A DNA stretch of 39,454 bases from contig CACKWM010000008.1 of assembly GCA_902603905.1 (NCBI GenBank), positions 1 to 39,454 on the forward strand. Reading direction: 5' to 3'. Numbering within the stretch: the stretch's first letter is position 1; the number at the start of each line of letters is the position of its first letter. A program made the position numbers and the translations under genes. Source of the stretch: an uncultured Pelagibacteraceae bacterium. Its GTDB lineage: Bacteria > Pseudomonadota > Alphaproteobacteria > Pelagibacterales > Pelagibacteraceae. Shown here one piece after another: positions 8,685-17,393 of this stretch. The notes beneath the pieces were generated by a model. It saw only the letters and a program-made list of their open reading frames with translations, did not search any database and was not told the origin of the DNA.

Positions 8685-8688
8685 ATTT

Positions 8689-8994
8689 ATGGAAATAGAT
8701 CCATTTATATTTCGACTGAGTATTTTTACACTTTCTATATTTATAGGATATTACGTAGTTTGGAGTGTTACACCGTCCTTACATACACCTTTGATGTCAG
8801 TAACAAATGCAATTTCTTCTGTAATTATTGTTGGAGCTATTATAGCGGCCTTAGCAGGAGAAACTGAAAATATATTTGATACAGCAAATATTTTTGGTTT
8901 TTTAGCTATAATTTTAGCGGCTGTTAATATCTTTGGTGGATTTTTGGTCACTCATAGAATGTTGGCTATGTATAAAAAAAAGAAGAAAGATTAA
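8689..8994 (+). CDS. pntAB: NAD(P) transhydrogenase subunit alpha part 2 (membrane)
   Basis: A 101-residue membrane subunit with three to four hydrophobic segments (about 8-28, 36-58, 66-90) and a Lys-rich tail. It carries the conserved TPSLHTPLMSVTNAISS segment (28-44) of domain II. With PntB it forms the proton channel of transhydrogenase. It lies between pntAA and pntB with 3-4 base gaps. Confidence 0.95.
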   Translation: MEIDPFIFRLSIFTLSIFIGYYVVWSVTPSLHTPLMSVTNAISSVIIVGAIIAALAGETENIFDTANIFGFLAIILAAVNIFGGFLVTHRMLAMYKKKKKD

Positions 8995-8997
8995 GAA

Positions 8998-10395
8998 ATG
9001 ATTTCAGCAAATTTATTAGCAGTTTTTTATCTTATTTCAGGAGTACTATTCATTTTAGCTCTTAGAGGTCTTTCATCACCTGAAACTTCAAGACAAGGAA
9101 ATTTATTTGGAATAGTTGGAATGGCATTAGCCATTGGAGTCACAATCGTTTCAGTTGGCAACTTCTCAACAGGTTTTTTATATTTAATAATTTTATTGTT
9201 GATTGGTGGATCAATAGGTGTGTTTATTGCATTTAAAATACCAATGACTGCAATGCCAGAACTTGTTGCTGGCTTTCATAGTTTAGTTGGTCTAGCAGCT
9301 GTTTTTGTTGCTATTTCAGCTTTTCTTAATCCAGATGTATTTAATTTAGGGTCACCAGGAAATATTAAAATTGCAAGTCTAATTGAAATGTCTTTAGGAG
9401 CTGCAATTGGAGCTATAACTTTTACAGGATCTGTCATAGCTTTTTTAAAATTAAGGGGAATAATGTCTGGCTCTCCTATAACTTTTTTTGGTCAACATTA
9501 TATAAATTTGGCTCTAGGATTATTTTTAATATGTCTAATCTTCTATTTATGTAGAACTCAAGTTGATACTTGGTTTTGGACAATAATTTTAATTTCATTT
9601 TTGTTGGGGGTTTTTTTAATTATTCCAATAGGTGGAGCTGATATGCCAGTGGTAATCTCGATGTTAAATTCCTATTCTGGATGGGCTGCAGCAGGTATTG
9701 GTTTTACTTTAGAAAATACCGCACTTATAATTACAGGAGCATTGGTTGGTTCTTCAGGTGCAATTTTATCTTACATTATGTGCAAAGGAATGAATCGTTC
9801 GTTCTTCAATGTGATACTTGGAGGTTGGGGTGCAACAGATCAATCTTCTTCTAATAAATCTAAAGAGCACAAACCAGTAAAAAGTGGAAATGCAGACGAT
9901 GCAGCTTTTTTAATGAAAAATGCATCCTCAATAATAATAGTTCCAGGTTATGGAATGGCCGTTGCACAGGCTCAACATGCATTAAGAGAAATGGTTGATG
10001 CTTTAAAGAAAAATGGTGTTAAAGTTACTTATGCAATTCATCCAGTCGCAGGCAGAATGCCTGGGCATATGAACGTTTTGCTTGCAGAGGCAAATGTTCC
10101 TTATGATGAAGTATTTGAGCTTGAGGAAATTAATAATGACTTTGCCAATTGTGATGTTGCATATGTTGTAGGTGCAAATGATGTTACTAATCCAGTAGCA
10201 AAAACTGATCCTCAAAGCCCAATATATGGAATGCCTATACTGGATGTGGAAAAATCTAAATCAGTGCTTTTTGTGAAAAGAAGTCTTTCTCCTGGATATG
10301 CGGGAATTGATAATGATTTATTTTATAGAGACAATACTTTAATGTTATTTGCTGATGCAAAGAAAATGACAGAAGATATTATAAAAAGTTTATAA
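8998..10395 (+). CDS. pntB: NAD(P) transhydrogenase subunit beta
   Basis: A 465-residue subunit: about nine membrane segments in residues 1-265, then a soluble NADP-binding domain III from about 290. Domain III has the inverted-Rossmann GYGMAVAQAQH, HPVAGRMPGHMNVLLAEA and VVGANDVTNPVA motifs and a conserved KRSLSPGYAG near the C-terminus. It completes the three-gene transhydrogenase. The enzyme would supply NADPH for biosynthesis, which is relevant beside the glycolytic/pentose-phosphate genes. Confidence 0.96.
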   Translation: MISANLLAVFYLISGVLFILALRGLSSPETSRQGNLFGIVGMALAIGVTIVSVGNFSTGFLYLIILLLIGGSIGVFIAFKIPMTAMPELVAGFHSLVGLAAVFVAISAFLNPDVFNLGSPGNIKIASLIEMSLGAAIGAITFTGSVIAFLKLRGIMSGSPITFFGQHYINLALGLFLICLIFYLCRTQVDTWFWTIILISFLLGVFLIIPIGGADMPVVISMLNSYSGWAAAGIGFTLENTALIITGALVGSSGAILSYIMCKGMNRSFFNVILGGWGATDQSSSNKSKEHKPVKSGNADDAAFLMKNASSIIIVPGYGMAVAQAQHALREMVDALKKNGVKVTYAIHPVAGRMPGHMNVLLAEANVPYDEVFELEEINNDFANCDVAYVVGANDVTNPVAKTDPQSPIYGMPILDVEKSKSVLFVKRSLSPGYAGIDNDLFYRDNTLMLFADAKKMTEDIIKSL

Positions 10396-10398
10396 TTT

Positions 10399-11091
10399 AT
10401 GACAAAAATATTTTGTGACATTGCAGATTTAAGCTTAATAAGAAAATTTAATAAAAAAAAGATAGTTAAAGGATTTACAACAAATCCAAGTTTAATAAGA
10501 AAAGCGGGCGCTAAAGATTACAAAAATTATTGCAAGAAAATTTTAAAAATTACGAAAAAACCTGTTTCTTTTGAGATTTTTGCAGATGATGAAAAAAACA
10601 TGATATCTCAAGGCTTAAAAATTAAGAGTTGGGGTTCAAATGTTTATGTAAAAGTACCTTTAACAAATTCTAAGGGCAAATTCACTGGAAAAGTTATAAA
10701 AAAATTAAATAGAAAAAAAATTAAATTAAATATTACCGCAGTTTATAATGCCCAACAAACAAAACAAATTTTAAAAAAAATTAATAGAAAAACAAAAGTT
10801 ATAATTTCAATTTTTGCAGGTAGAATGGCAGATGCAGGAAAAGATCCTATTCCAGAATTTAAAAATAGTCTCAGACTAGTAAAAAAATATGCAAATGTAG
10901 AAATATTGTGGGCAAGCACACGAGAGCCTTATAATTTGTTACAAGCTAAACAAATAAAATGTCATATAATTACAGTACCGCCTTCAATTATTGAAAAAAT
11001 AGAAAAATTTGGAAAATCTTTTCAAAAACTTACCACAGATACTGTTAAAGGATTTCTTAAAGATAGTAAGAAATCTAATTTTAAAATTTAA
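10399..11091 (+). CDS. tal: transaldolase / fructose-6-phosphate aldolase family protein
   Basis: A 230-residue small TIM-barrel transaldolase. Visible: CDIAD at 6-10, FTTNPSLIRKAG at 26-37, FEIFADD at 58-64, the Schiff-base Lys in YVKVPLT (about 82-88), NITAVYN, and SIFAGRMADAG followed by ILWAST. The length is that of the short bacterial transaldolase/F6P-aldolase subfamily. Transaldolase in the non-oxidative pentose phosphate pathway is favoured because transketolase is encoded nearby. It starts 3 bases after pntB and is the last gene of the 5S-rpmJ-pnt-tal run. Confidence 0.88.
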   Translation: MTKIFCDIADLSLIRKFNKKKIVKGFTTNPSLIRKAGAKDYKNYCKKILKITKKPVSFEIFADDEKNMISQGLKIKSWGSNVYVKVPLTNSKGKFTGKVIKKLNRKKIKLNITAVYNAQQTKQILKKINRKTKVIISIFAGRMADAGKDPIPEFKNSLRLVKKYANVEILWASTREPYNLLQAKQIKCHIITVPPSIIEKIEKFGKSFQKLTTDTVKGFLKDSKKSNFKI

Positions 11092-11098
11092 TTAATTT

Positions 11099-11175
<77 letters not shown>

Positions 11176-11179
11176 GTAT

Positions 11180-11374
11180 TTAAATTCTATTTTTAAGTTT
11201 ATTTAGTTTTTTTACTCTTTTAATATTTTCTTGTAAAATTCTCTTTTTTTTCTCTGAAGGTTTTTCATATGTATTCTTCAATTTTATAATTTTAAAGAAC
11301 CCATCTCTTTGAAGTTTTCTCTTTAGAACTCTTAGAGCTTGCTCAACATTATTGTCTTTTACTTCTATTTTAAT
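11180..11374 (-). CDS. rpsU: 30S ribosomal protein S21, probable ATT start
   Basis: S21 (64 residues from the chosen start) is a small basic 30S protein at the mRNA exit site that helps Shine-Dalgarno pairing. The family core VKDNNVEQALRVLKRKLQRD and YEKPSEKKKR is plain. No ATG exists anywhere near the N-terminus. A clean GGAGG ends 5 bases before an in-frame ATT at 11372-11374, and starting there aligns with the family N-terminus. The alternative TTG at 11384-11386 adds four residues but overlaps that GGAGG and has no ribosome binding site of its own. I therefore favour ATT. Confidence 0.85.
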   Translation of the reverse strand: MKIEVKDNNVEQALRVLKRKLQRDGFFKIIKLKNTYEKPSEKKKRILQENIKRVKKLNKLKNRI

Positions 11375-11377
11375 AAA

Positions 11378-11386
11378 TACCTCCAA
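11378..11386 (-). promoter_or_regulatory. ribosome binding site deciding the rpsU start
   Basis: On the reverse strand the sequence reads TTGGAGGTATTTATT. GGAGG is followed by 5 bases (TATTT) and then ATT, which is optimal Shine-Dalgarno spacing for ATT, whereas TTG directly abuts the motif. Strong SD sites are uncommon in this window, which makes this one informative. Confidence 0.6.
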
Positions 11387-11430
11387 AAAAATGAGTAAGT
11401 AACATTTTAATAATTTGATGTCTATTAAAT

Positions 11431-12018
11431 TTATTCATAAATTTTTTTATTCATATTGCTTGTTTTTTTCTCTTTTTCTTTTTTTTCTCTTTTTATTCTT
11501 CTTTCGGCTTTTTCTATGGCCTCAATTAAATTTTTTTGTGAAAACAAACTCATAGCTACAGGGTCTTTAGGATTTAAGCTATTATAATTCCAGTAACTTT
11601 TATTTCTTATTGAAGTTACTGAATTTTTTGTTATTCCAATTAATTTTGCAATTTGTGAATCTTTTAATTGTGGGTGCTGCTTTATCAACCATAATGCTGA
11701 ATCTGGTTTATCTTGTCTTTTTGACAATGGAACATATTTTTTAATTTTTTCACCTATGTTAGAAATTTCAATATCAGTATCTTTAATCTGCAAAGGTCTA
11801 TTTTCGTCTTTTGAAGATAGTTCAATTTCTTCTCTTGATAATTGTCCAGATATGATAGGATTATATGCTTTTATTCCTTTGGCAACTTCTCCATCAGCAA
11901 TACCCTGGATTTCTACTTCATGTAGATTGCAAAAATTAGCAATTTGTTTAAAAGTTAACGTTGTATTTTCGACTAACCAAACAGCAGTAGCCATTGGCAT
12001 TAGTGGAGCATTTGACAT
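11431..12018 (-). CDS. trcR: DUF1013 protein, TrcR-like cell-cycle transcriptional regulator
   Basis: A 195-residue protein of the alphaproteobacterial DUF1013 family, whose members have been linked to cell-cycle transcription (TrcR). The hallmark N-terminus is MSNAPLMPMATAVWLVENT with a helix-turn-helix-like segment TFKQIANFCNLHEVEIQGIA (22-41). A second one, LKDSQIAKLIGITKNSVTSI, lies at about 117-136. The C-terminal tail is a Lys/Glu-rich basic helix. It starts immediately after the rpmE stop. The family is firm; the regulatory role is from literature on relatives. Confidence 0.8.
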   Translation of the reverse strand: MSNAPLMPMATAVWLVENTTLTFKQIANFCNLHEVEIQGIADGEVAKGIKAYNPIISGQLSREEIELSSKDENRPLQIKDTDIEISNIGEKIKKYVPLSKRQDKPDSALWLIKQHPQLKDSQIAKLIGITKNSVTSIRNKSYWNYNSLNPKDPVAMSLFSQKNLIEAIEKAERRIKREKKEKEKKTSNMNKKIYE

Positions 12019-12249
12019 TTAGTTTTTTTTTTCTGATCTAAAGTTTTGGAATTTTTTATTAAATTTGCTTACACGCCCTTTATCCAGCAATTTTTGCTTA
12101 CCACCTGTCCAAGCAGAATGGGATTTTGGGTCAATTTCTAGTTTTAAAATATCGCCCTCAGATCCCCAGGTTGATCTTGTTTCAAATTGTGTGCCATCAG
12201 TCATTTCAACTTTAATAGTATGATAGTTTGGATGAATGCCTTTTTTCAT
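12019..12249 (-). CDS. rpmE: 50S ribosomal protein L31 (zinc-free form)
   Basis: A 76-residue L31. It shows [40 protein letters not shown] and [11 protein letters not shown], as in alphaproteobacteria. The zinc-binding Cys residues of the type A form are absent, so neither this L31 nor L36 at 7458 needs zinc. It is followed directly by the DUF1013 gene and preceded by suhB, 35 bases away. Confidence 0.95.
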   Translation of the reverse strand: MKKGIHPNYHTIKVEMTDGTQFETRSTWGSEGDILKLEIDPKSHSAWTGGKQKLLDKGRVSKFNKKFQNFRSEKKN

Positions 12250-12284
12250 ATCGTGACTTATAGCAAATGATTTTAGGAAAACAA

Positions 12285-13025
12285 TTAAAAGTTCGTTAGT
12301 TTTTCCAACATTTTTTCATTAATTGCAGTACTTGAAGCTCTTATTTTAATATTATCGTTTTCTGATAAATTAATTTCATTAATTGTTCCTCCGGCTTCTT
12401 TAATAATTATTATTCCAGCGGCAATATCCCATAAATTTAAATTGTTTTGAAAGTAACCATCATATCTTCCAGCGGCCACATAGGCCATATCTAAAGCCGC
12501 AGATCCAGATTTTCGAGTTATTAGATCAGTTTCTATTTTTTCTTTTCCTCCAGTTCCAAATAGACAACTTGTTAAGTCTTTCTTTTTTGAAACTTTTATT
12601 CTTTGATTATTAAAAAAGGCACCATTATTCTTTTCAGCATAAAACATTTCATCTTTAATTGGATCATAAATTACACCTGAAACAATTTCATTGTTAGATT
12701 TTAGAGCAATAGAAATTGCAAAATGAGGTACCCCATGTAAAAAATTTGTAGTGCCATCAATTGGATCTATAATCCAAACATTTTTGGAGTCTTTATTTAT
12801 TTTAGATCCATCTTCTTCGCTTAGTATTGAATAATTTTTTTTGGCTTTCATTAGTTCATTAATAATTATTTTTTCTGCTTTAGTATCTGCACTAGACACA
12901 AAATCAGAAGGACCTTTAACTGATATTTGTAATTTTTCAATTTCTCCAAAATCTCTAATTAATATTTTCGAAGCTTTTTCGCTTGCTTTAATCATAATAT
13001 TAAGATTTGCCGATATAGAGTTCAT
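12285..13025 (-). CDS. suhB: inositol-1-monophosphatase family protein
   Basis: A 246-residue Mg2+-dependent phosphatase of the FIG/IMPase superfamily. Metal and catalytic motifs: SEEDG at 69-73, [12 protein letters not shown] at 87-98 and WDIAAG (about 198-203). Members hydrolyse inositol phosphates and related sugar phosphates; in enterobacteria SuhB also assists rRNA transcription. Position beside ribosomal-protein and efp genes is compatible with either role. It starts 6 bases after the efp stop. Confidence 0.9.
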   Translation of the reverse strand: MNSISANLNIMIKASEKASKILIRDFGEIEKLQISVKGPSDFVSSADTKAEKIIINELMKAKKNYSILSEEDGSKINKDSKNVWIIDPIDGTTNFLHGVPHFAISIALKSNNEIVSGVIYDPIKDEMFYAEKNNGAFFNNQRIKVSKKKDLTSCLFGTGGKEKIETDLITRKSGSAALDMAYVAAGRYDGYFQNNLNLWDIAAGIIIIKEAGGTINEINLSENDNIKIRASSTAINEKMLEKLTNF

Positions 13026-13031
13026 ACTAAG

Positions 13032-13592
13032 TTAGATTTTTTTAATGTATTCTATAGTTCTTGTATCAACTATTATTGTATCTCCACTTTCAATAAAAGG
13101 TGGAACTTGTATATTTATACCATTATCTAAGGTTGCAGGCTTATAAGATGAGGAGACAGTTTGACCTTTTAATGCTACATCTGTGCTATCGATTTTGCAA
13201 GTTACTTGATTTGGCAAATCAACTGTTAAAGGATGATCATTATAAAAACTTATATTAACTTCTAAATTCTCAGTAAGCATTTTGCCTTTCTCACCAACCA
13301 TATCTTTTTTAACATTAATTTGTTCAAAAGATTTTTGATTTATAAAATAATAATTAAATTCATCTTCATATAAAAAATTAAATTTTATTTCATCTAATGA
13401 TGCTTTTTCAACTGTGTCGCTGGATCTAAATCTTTCGTTTAATTTAGTATTTTTGTTCATACTCTTCATTTCTACTTGGGCAAAAGCTCCTCCTTTTCCA
13501 GGTTTTACATGTTGAGTTTTTAGCACTTGCCACAAATCATTTTTATGTTCAATTAACATACCTACTCTAATTTCGTTTCCAGATATCTTCAT
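13032..13592 (-). CDS. efp: translation elongation factor P
   Basis: A 186-residue three-domain EF-P that relieves ribosome stalling at polyproline. N-terminal KOW-like domain: the loop PGKGGAFAQ at 31-39 presents Lys33, equivalent to the modified Lys34 of E. coli. The C-terminal OB domain carries the signature VPPFIESGDTIIVDT. No EpmA or EarP-type modification gene is in the window. The start overlaps the thiE stop by 4 bases (ATGA). Confidence 0.96.
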   Translation of the reverse strand: MKISGNEIRVGMLIEHKNDLWQVLKTQHVKPGKGGAFAQVEMKSMNKNTKLNERFRSSDTVEKASLDEIKFNFLYEDEFNYYFINQKSFEQINVKKDMVGEKGKMLTENLEVNISFYNDHPLTVDLPNQVTCKIDSTDVALKGQTVSSSYKPATLDNGINIQVPPFIESGDTIIVDTRTIEYIKKI

Positions 13593-14203
13593 TTTAATTT
13601 TAATGTAGCCGTTAATGGTTTATATTTTTTATTATTCCAAATGTAGCTTGAAATAGCCAAAAAGTTAGCTTTATTCAATAAGAGTTTTTTGTAATTTCTT
13701 AAATTTATTCCTCCAATTGCAACTATAGGAATTTTTGTAATTTTTTTAGCTTCTTTTATAAGTTTTATTTTAGCTCTAAACTTAACTTTTTTAGTTTTAG
13801 TAGGATAAAATGCACCTAATGCCACATAATCTACTTTATCATATATAGCTTTTTTAATTAATTTCTTAGAATTATGACATGTAACACCAATTATCTTGTT
13901 TTTTAAAATTTTTCTAGCTTCAAATACTTTTGAATCCGACTGTCCAAGATGACATCCATCAGCATCAATCTTTTTTGCTAATAATGGATTATCATTAATT
14001 ATTAATTTAACATTAAACCTTTTGCATATTTTATTAATTTTTTTTCCAATATTGATAATTTTTTTTGATCTTTCCTTTTTTAATCTTAATTGAAAAAAAG
14101 ATACTTTTTTTGATTTAAAAACAGAAACTAAATCATTGTAAAATATGTTATTTTTAATTTTTTTTGGTGAAATTAAATAAATGAATTTTTTATTTTTTTT
14201 CAA
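13589..14203 (-). CDS. thiE: thiamine-phosphate synthase
   Basis: A 204-residue TIM-barrel enzyme coupling HMP-pyrophosphate and thiazole phosphate to thiamine phosphate. Visible: FQLRLK at 37-42, IINDN at 68-72, HLGQSD at 85-90, GVTCH at 106-110, and VALGAFYPTKTKK followed by AIGGINLRN. It overlaps fba by 14 bases upstream and efp by 4 bases downstream. A distant thiD is encoded at 33023 in the same window. A TenI-like paralogue cannot be excluded; the motifs favour ThiE. Confidence 0.85.
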   Translation of the reverse strand: MKKNKKFIYLISPKKIKNNIFYNDLVSVFKSKKVSFFQLRLKKERSKKIINIGKKINKICKRFNVKLIINDNPLLAKKIDADGCHLGQSDSKVFEARKILKNKIIGVTCHNSKKLIKKAIYDKVDYVALGAFYPTKTKKVKFRAKIKLIKEAKKITKIPIVAIGGINLRNYKKLLLNKANFLAISSYIWNNKKYKPLTATLKLK

Positions 14204-15197
14204 CCTGTTCAGTCCATTTGCCTAGAGAAGCTAAGCTACACATATTAGCTCTGTGATTAAAAATATTTTGAGTGCCATTCACATCGTCTAAATTTTTTGA
14301 CCAATATTTTAGAGCGCCCTGCTGTAAAGCTCTACCATATGAAAAACTCATTATAAAAGTTGATTTATTTTTTTTATTTATTGTATCTAAATTTTTTGTT
14401 GCCTCTATCTCTGTTTGTCCTCCAGATAAAAAAGCTATTCCAGGAACTTCATTTGGGACGCTTTCACTTAAACATTTGTGAGTTAGTTCAGCAACTTCAT
14501 CACTTGATATTTTTTGATCAGACTTTGATCCAGGCAATATCATGTTTGGTTTTAATATTACTCCTTTTAAATCTATTTTTTGTAATATTAATTCTTCAAA
14601 ACATTTTTTAATTACCTCTGAGGTTTTTGTTAAGCAAGTTTCTGCAGAATGATTACCATCCATTAAAACTTCTGGCTCTACTATAGGAACCATGCCAGCC
14701 TCTTGCACCAAAGCAGAATATCTAGCCAATGCATGTGCATTTGTCGAAATTGCAATTTTGCTTGGGTAATTATTTGAAATTATATATACGCCTCTCCACT
14801 TTGCGAATCTAGCGCCAAGTTCATAATATTCTTTTAGTCTGTCTCTTAAACCATCTAGACCTTCTGTGATTTTTTCTTCAGAAGAGTTCGCTAAATTTTT
14901 TGCTCCAGTATCTACTTTTATTCCTGGTACGGCACCTTTATCAGAAATTATTTTTGGAATTCCTTTTGAATCAAATTTTTGTTTAATTGTTTCGTCGTAC
15001 AGGATCACGCCTCCTATGCATGTTGCCATGCTTTCAGAAGAAAAGAGCGTATGTCTAAATTTTAATCTATTTTTAGAATTGGATTCTACTTTGACACCTT
15101 CAAGTCTTTTAGTCATTGTCCCAGTGCTTTCATCAGCAGCTAGAATTCCTTTTCCATTTCCAATTATTTTTAATGCAATATTATTTAATTCAGACAT
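14190..15197 (-). CDS. fba: class I fructose-bisphosphate aldolase
   Basis: A 335-residue Schiff-base aldolase, cleaving or forming fructose-1,6-bisphosphate. Signatures of the eukaryote-like class I family: ILAADESTGT at 18-27, FAKWR at 131-135, PIVEPEVL at 171-178, the Schiff-base Lys216 in GVILKPNM and the C-terminal LSGGQTE segment. It requires no metal, unlike class II FbaA. It overlaps pgk by 8 bases and thiE by 14, within the tkt-gap-pgk-fba run. Confidence 0.95.
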   Translation of the reverse strand: MSELNNIALKIIGNGKGILAADESTGTMTKRLEGVKVESNSKNRLKFRHTLFSSESMATCIGGVILYDETIKQKFDSKGIPKIISDKGAVPGIKVDTGAKNLANSSEEKITEGLDGLRDRLKEYYELGARFAKWRGVYIISNNYPSKIAISTNAHALARYSALVQEAGMVPIVEPEVLMDGNHSAETCLTKTSEVIKKCFEELILQKIDLKGVILKPNMILPGSKSDQKISSDEVAELTHKCLSESVPNEVPGIAFLSGGQTEIEATKNLDTINKKNKSTFIMSFSYGRALQQGALKYWSKNLDDVNGTQNIFNHRANMCSLASLGKWTEQVEKK

Positions 15198-16380
15198 TTT
15201 GATTTAAAGCTTTTATACCAGGTAGAGTTTTTCCTTCAAGGTATTCTAAAAAAGCTCCACCAGCAGTTGAAACAAATGTAAATGAATCCAGTTTTTTAAA
15301 TTTGTTTATTGCTGCAACTGTTTCTCCCCCACCAGCTACAGAAAAAATTTTATCCTTTTTTGTTTTTTGTGAAATTATTTCTAGAATTTTTTTTGTTCCA
15401 TTTTGAAAATTTGGATTTTCAAAATATCCAGCCGGACCATTCCATAAAACTGTATTTGAATCATTAATTATTTTTTCGATTAAAGAAATTGTTTTTGGGC
15501 CAATATCCAATATCATTTCATTATTATCAATTTCATTTATATCTTTATCTTTTCCTTTGTTTTCAAGGTTTTTTGAAACTACAACATCTACAGGGCATGT
15601 AATTTTACAATTATGTTTGTTCGAATTTTCTAAAATTTTTTTTATTAAAGCTTCACAATTATTTTCACATATTGATTTTCCTACTTTTGAACCAGTATGT
15701 TTTAACATTGTGTTAGCCATGCCGCCCACAATAATTATATTATTAAATTTTTTTATTAAATTATTGATAATTTTAATTTTTGTAGAAATTTTTGAACCAC
15801 CAATGATTAAAGTAATTGGTCTTTTAATTTCAGAAGTTATTTTTTTCAATGCGCTAATTTCCTCGTTAATTTGTAAGCCAAAATATGAAGGAATATGTTT
15901 TGTAATTCCTTCAATGGAAGCATGAGCTCTGTGAGAGCAAGAAAATGCATCATTGACGTATATATTTCCTAAATTTGATAATTTTTTTGAAAATTTACTT
16001 TCATTTGTTTCTTCTCCTTCATTAAAACGAATGTTTTCTAGCATCATTATTGAACCATTTGGAATTTTGTTTATCTCAGAAAGAGTATTTTCATTTATTA
16101 TATTTTTGTTAAATAAAACTTCTTTATTTAATAATGAAGCTAGTTTTTTTGAAATAGGCTCTAAAGACATTCCTTTAACAATTTTCCCTTTTGGCCTGCC
16201 AATATGAGATAAAATTATTATTTTAGCTTGTTTTTCTATTAATAGTTTTATTGTTGGTATTATTTTTTCTATTCTTGATGTTTCAGTTATTGTTCCATTT
16301 TTCATAGGAACATTCAAATCAACTCTCAATAGTACCTTTTTATCTTTAATTACCAAGTTTTGATCTAAAAGATTATTCAT
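15190..16380 (-). CDS. pgk: phosphoglycerate kinase
   Basis: A 396-residue two-domain kinase interconverting 1,3-bisphosphoglycerate and 3-phosphoglycerate with ADP/ATP. The substrate-side RVDLNVP (19-25) and SHIGRPKG (58-65), the mid-protein IGGSKISTK, and the nucleotide-side GGGETVAA at about 350-357 are all present. Length is normal. The gene lies 6 bases after gap. Confidence 0.97.
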   Translation of the reverse strand: MNNLLDQNLVIKDKKVLLRVDLNVPMKNGTITETSRIEKIIPTIKLLIEKQAKIIILSHIGRPKGKIVKGMSLEPISKKLASLLNKEVLFNKNIINENTLSEINKIPNGSIMMLENIRFNEGEETNESKFSKKLSNLGNIYVNDAFSCSHRAHASIEGITKHIPSYFGLQINEEISALKKITSEIKRPITLIIGGSKISTKIKIINNLIKKFNNIIIVGGMANTMLKHTGSKVGKSICENNCEALIKKILENSNKHNCKITCPVDVVVSKNLENKGKDKDINEIDNNEMILDIGPKTISLIEKIINDSNTVLWNGPAGYFENPNFQNGTKKILEIISQKTKKDKIFSVAGGGETVAAINKFKKLDSFTFVSTAGGAFLEYLEGKTLPGIKALNQNV

Positions 16381-16386
16381 TTAAAA

Positions 16387-17391
16387 TTAAACTTTATGAA
16401 TATATTCTGCTAAATCACACATTCTTGATGCAAATCCCCATTCATTATCATACCATGCTGAAACTTTACCCATTTTATCTCCGACAATATTAGTTAAAGA
16501 TAAGTCCACAATTGCAGAATTTGGATTGTGGTTGAAATCAATAGAAACTAGTTTTTCATTAGTTGTTTCAAGAACATTTTTTAATTCTATTTTTGAAGCT
16601 TTTATAAAAGATTTGTTAATTTTATTTACAGACAATTTACTTTTCGAGTTAAAAACTAAATCTACCAATGAAACATTTGGAGTTGGTACTCTAATTGCCA
16701 AACCTTCAAGTTTTCCTTTTAGTTCAGGTATAATTTCACCAAGGGATTTTGAAGCGCCTGTAGAAGTTGGCACAATAGATTGACCAGCAGATCTGGCTCG
16801 TCTTAAATCTTTATGAGAATTGTCTAATAATCTTTGGTCAGAAGTGTATGAATGAATAGTTGTCATAAAACCTTTTTCTATTTTAAATTCTTTATTCAGC
16901 ACATAAGCAACCGGAGCAAGACAGTTGGTAGTACAAGAAGCCGCTGAAATTATTAAATCACTTTTGTTTATTTTTTTGTGATTTACACCATAAACAATAG
17001 TCTTGTCTGCATTTTTACAGGGTGCAGAAACAATAACTTGCTTAGCTCCATTTTTTATGTGAGCTAATAATTTTTCTTTAGAATTAAATTTACCAGTGCA
17101 TTCAAAAACATAATCAACGCCAAATTTTTTCCATTTTATATTGTTGATGTCTATTTCTTGAGAAAATGATATTTTTTTTTTATTAATTATTAAATTATTG
17201 TTATTAAATTTAATGTCCGCATTAAATTTTCCATGAACAGAATCATACTTTAAAAGCGAAGAACTTATCTCAGAATTTGATCTATTGTTAATGTGTTTAA
17301 TTTCTATGTTTTTATTTTTACTTTCAATTATGGATCTAATGACCATTCTGCCAATTCTGCCCAAACCATTGATTCCAATTTTTAAAGCCAT
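16387..17391 (-). CDS. gap: glyceraldehyde-3-phosphate dehydrogenase with NADP-like cofactor residues
   Basis: A 334-residue GAPDH with GINGLGRIGR at 6-15 and the catalytic Cys153 in SAASCTTNCLAP. The Asp that normally binds the NAD adenosine ribose is Asn36, followed by Arg37, and the S-loop reads LLDNSHKDLRRAR (188-200), with Asn-Ser where NAD-specific enzymes have Leu-Pro. Similar substitutions occur in the NADP-using photosynthetic and B. subtilis GapB enzymes, so NADP use (gluconeogenic direction) is a reasonable inference. It is the only GAPDH in the window, 2 bases after tkt and 6 before pgk. Confidence 0.95.
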   Translation of the reverse strand: MALKIGINGLGRIGRMVIRSIIESKNKNIEIKHINNRSNSEISSSLLKYDSVHGKFNADIKFNNNNLIINKKKISFSQEIDINNIKWKKFGVDYVFECTGKFNSKEKLLAHIKNGAKQVIVSAPCKNADKTIVYGVNHKKINKSDLIISAASCTTNCLAPVAYVLNKEFKIEKGFMTTIHSYTSDQRLLDNSHKDLRRARSAGQSIVPTSTGASKSLGEIIPELKGKLEGLAIRVPTPNVSLVDLVFNSKSKLSVNKINKSFIKASKIELKNVLETTNEKLVSIDFNHNPNSAIVDLSLTNIVGDKMGKVSAWYDNEWGFASRMCDLAEYIHKV

Positions 17392-17393
17392 AT

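Noticed and set aside
14272..16207. Forward open frames opposite fba and pgk
   Set aside because: They mirror well-conserved reverse-strand genes and show no family resemblance.
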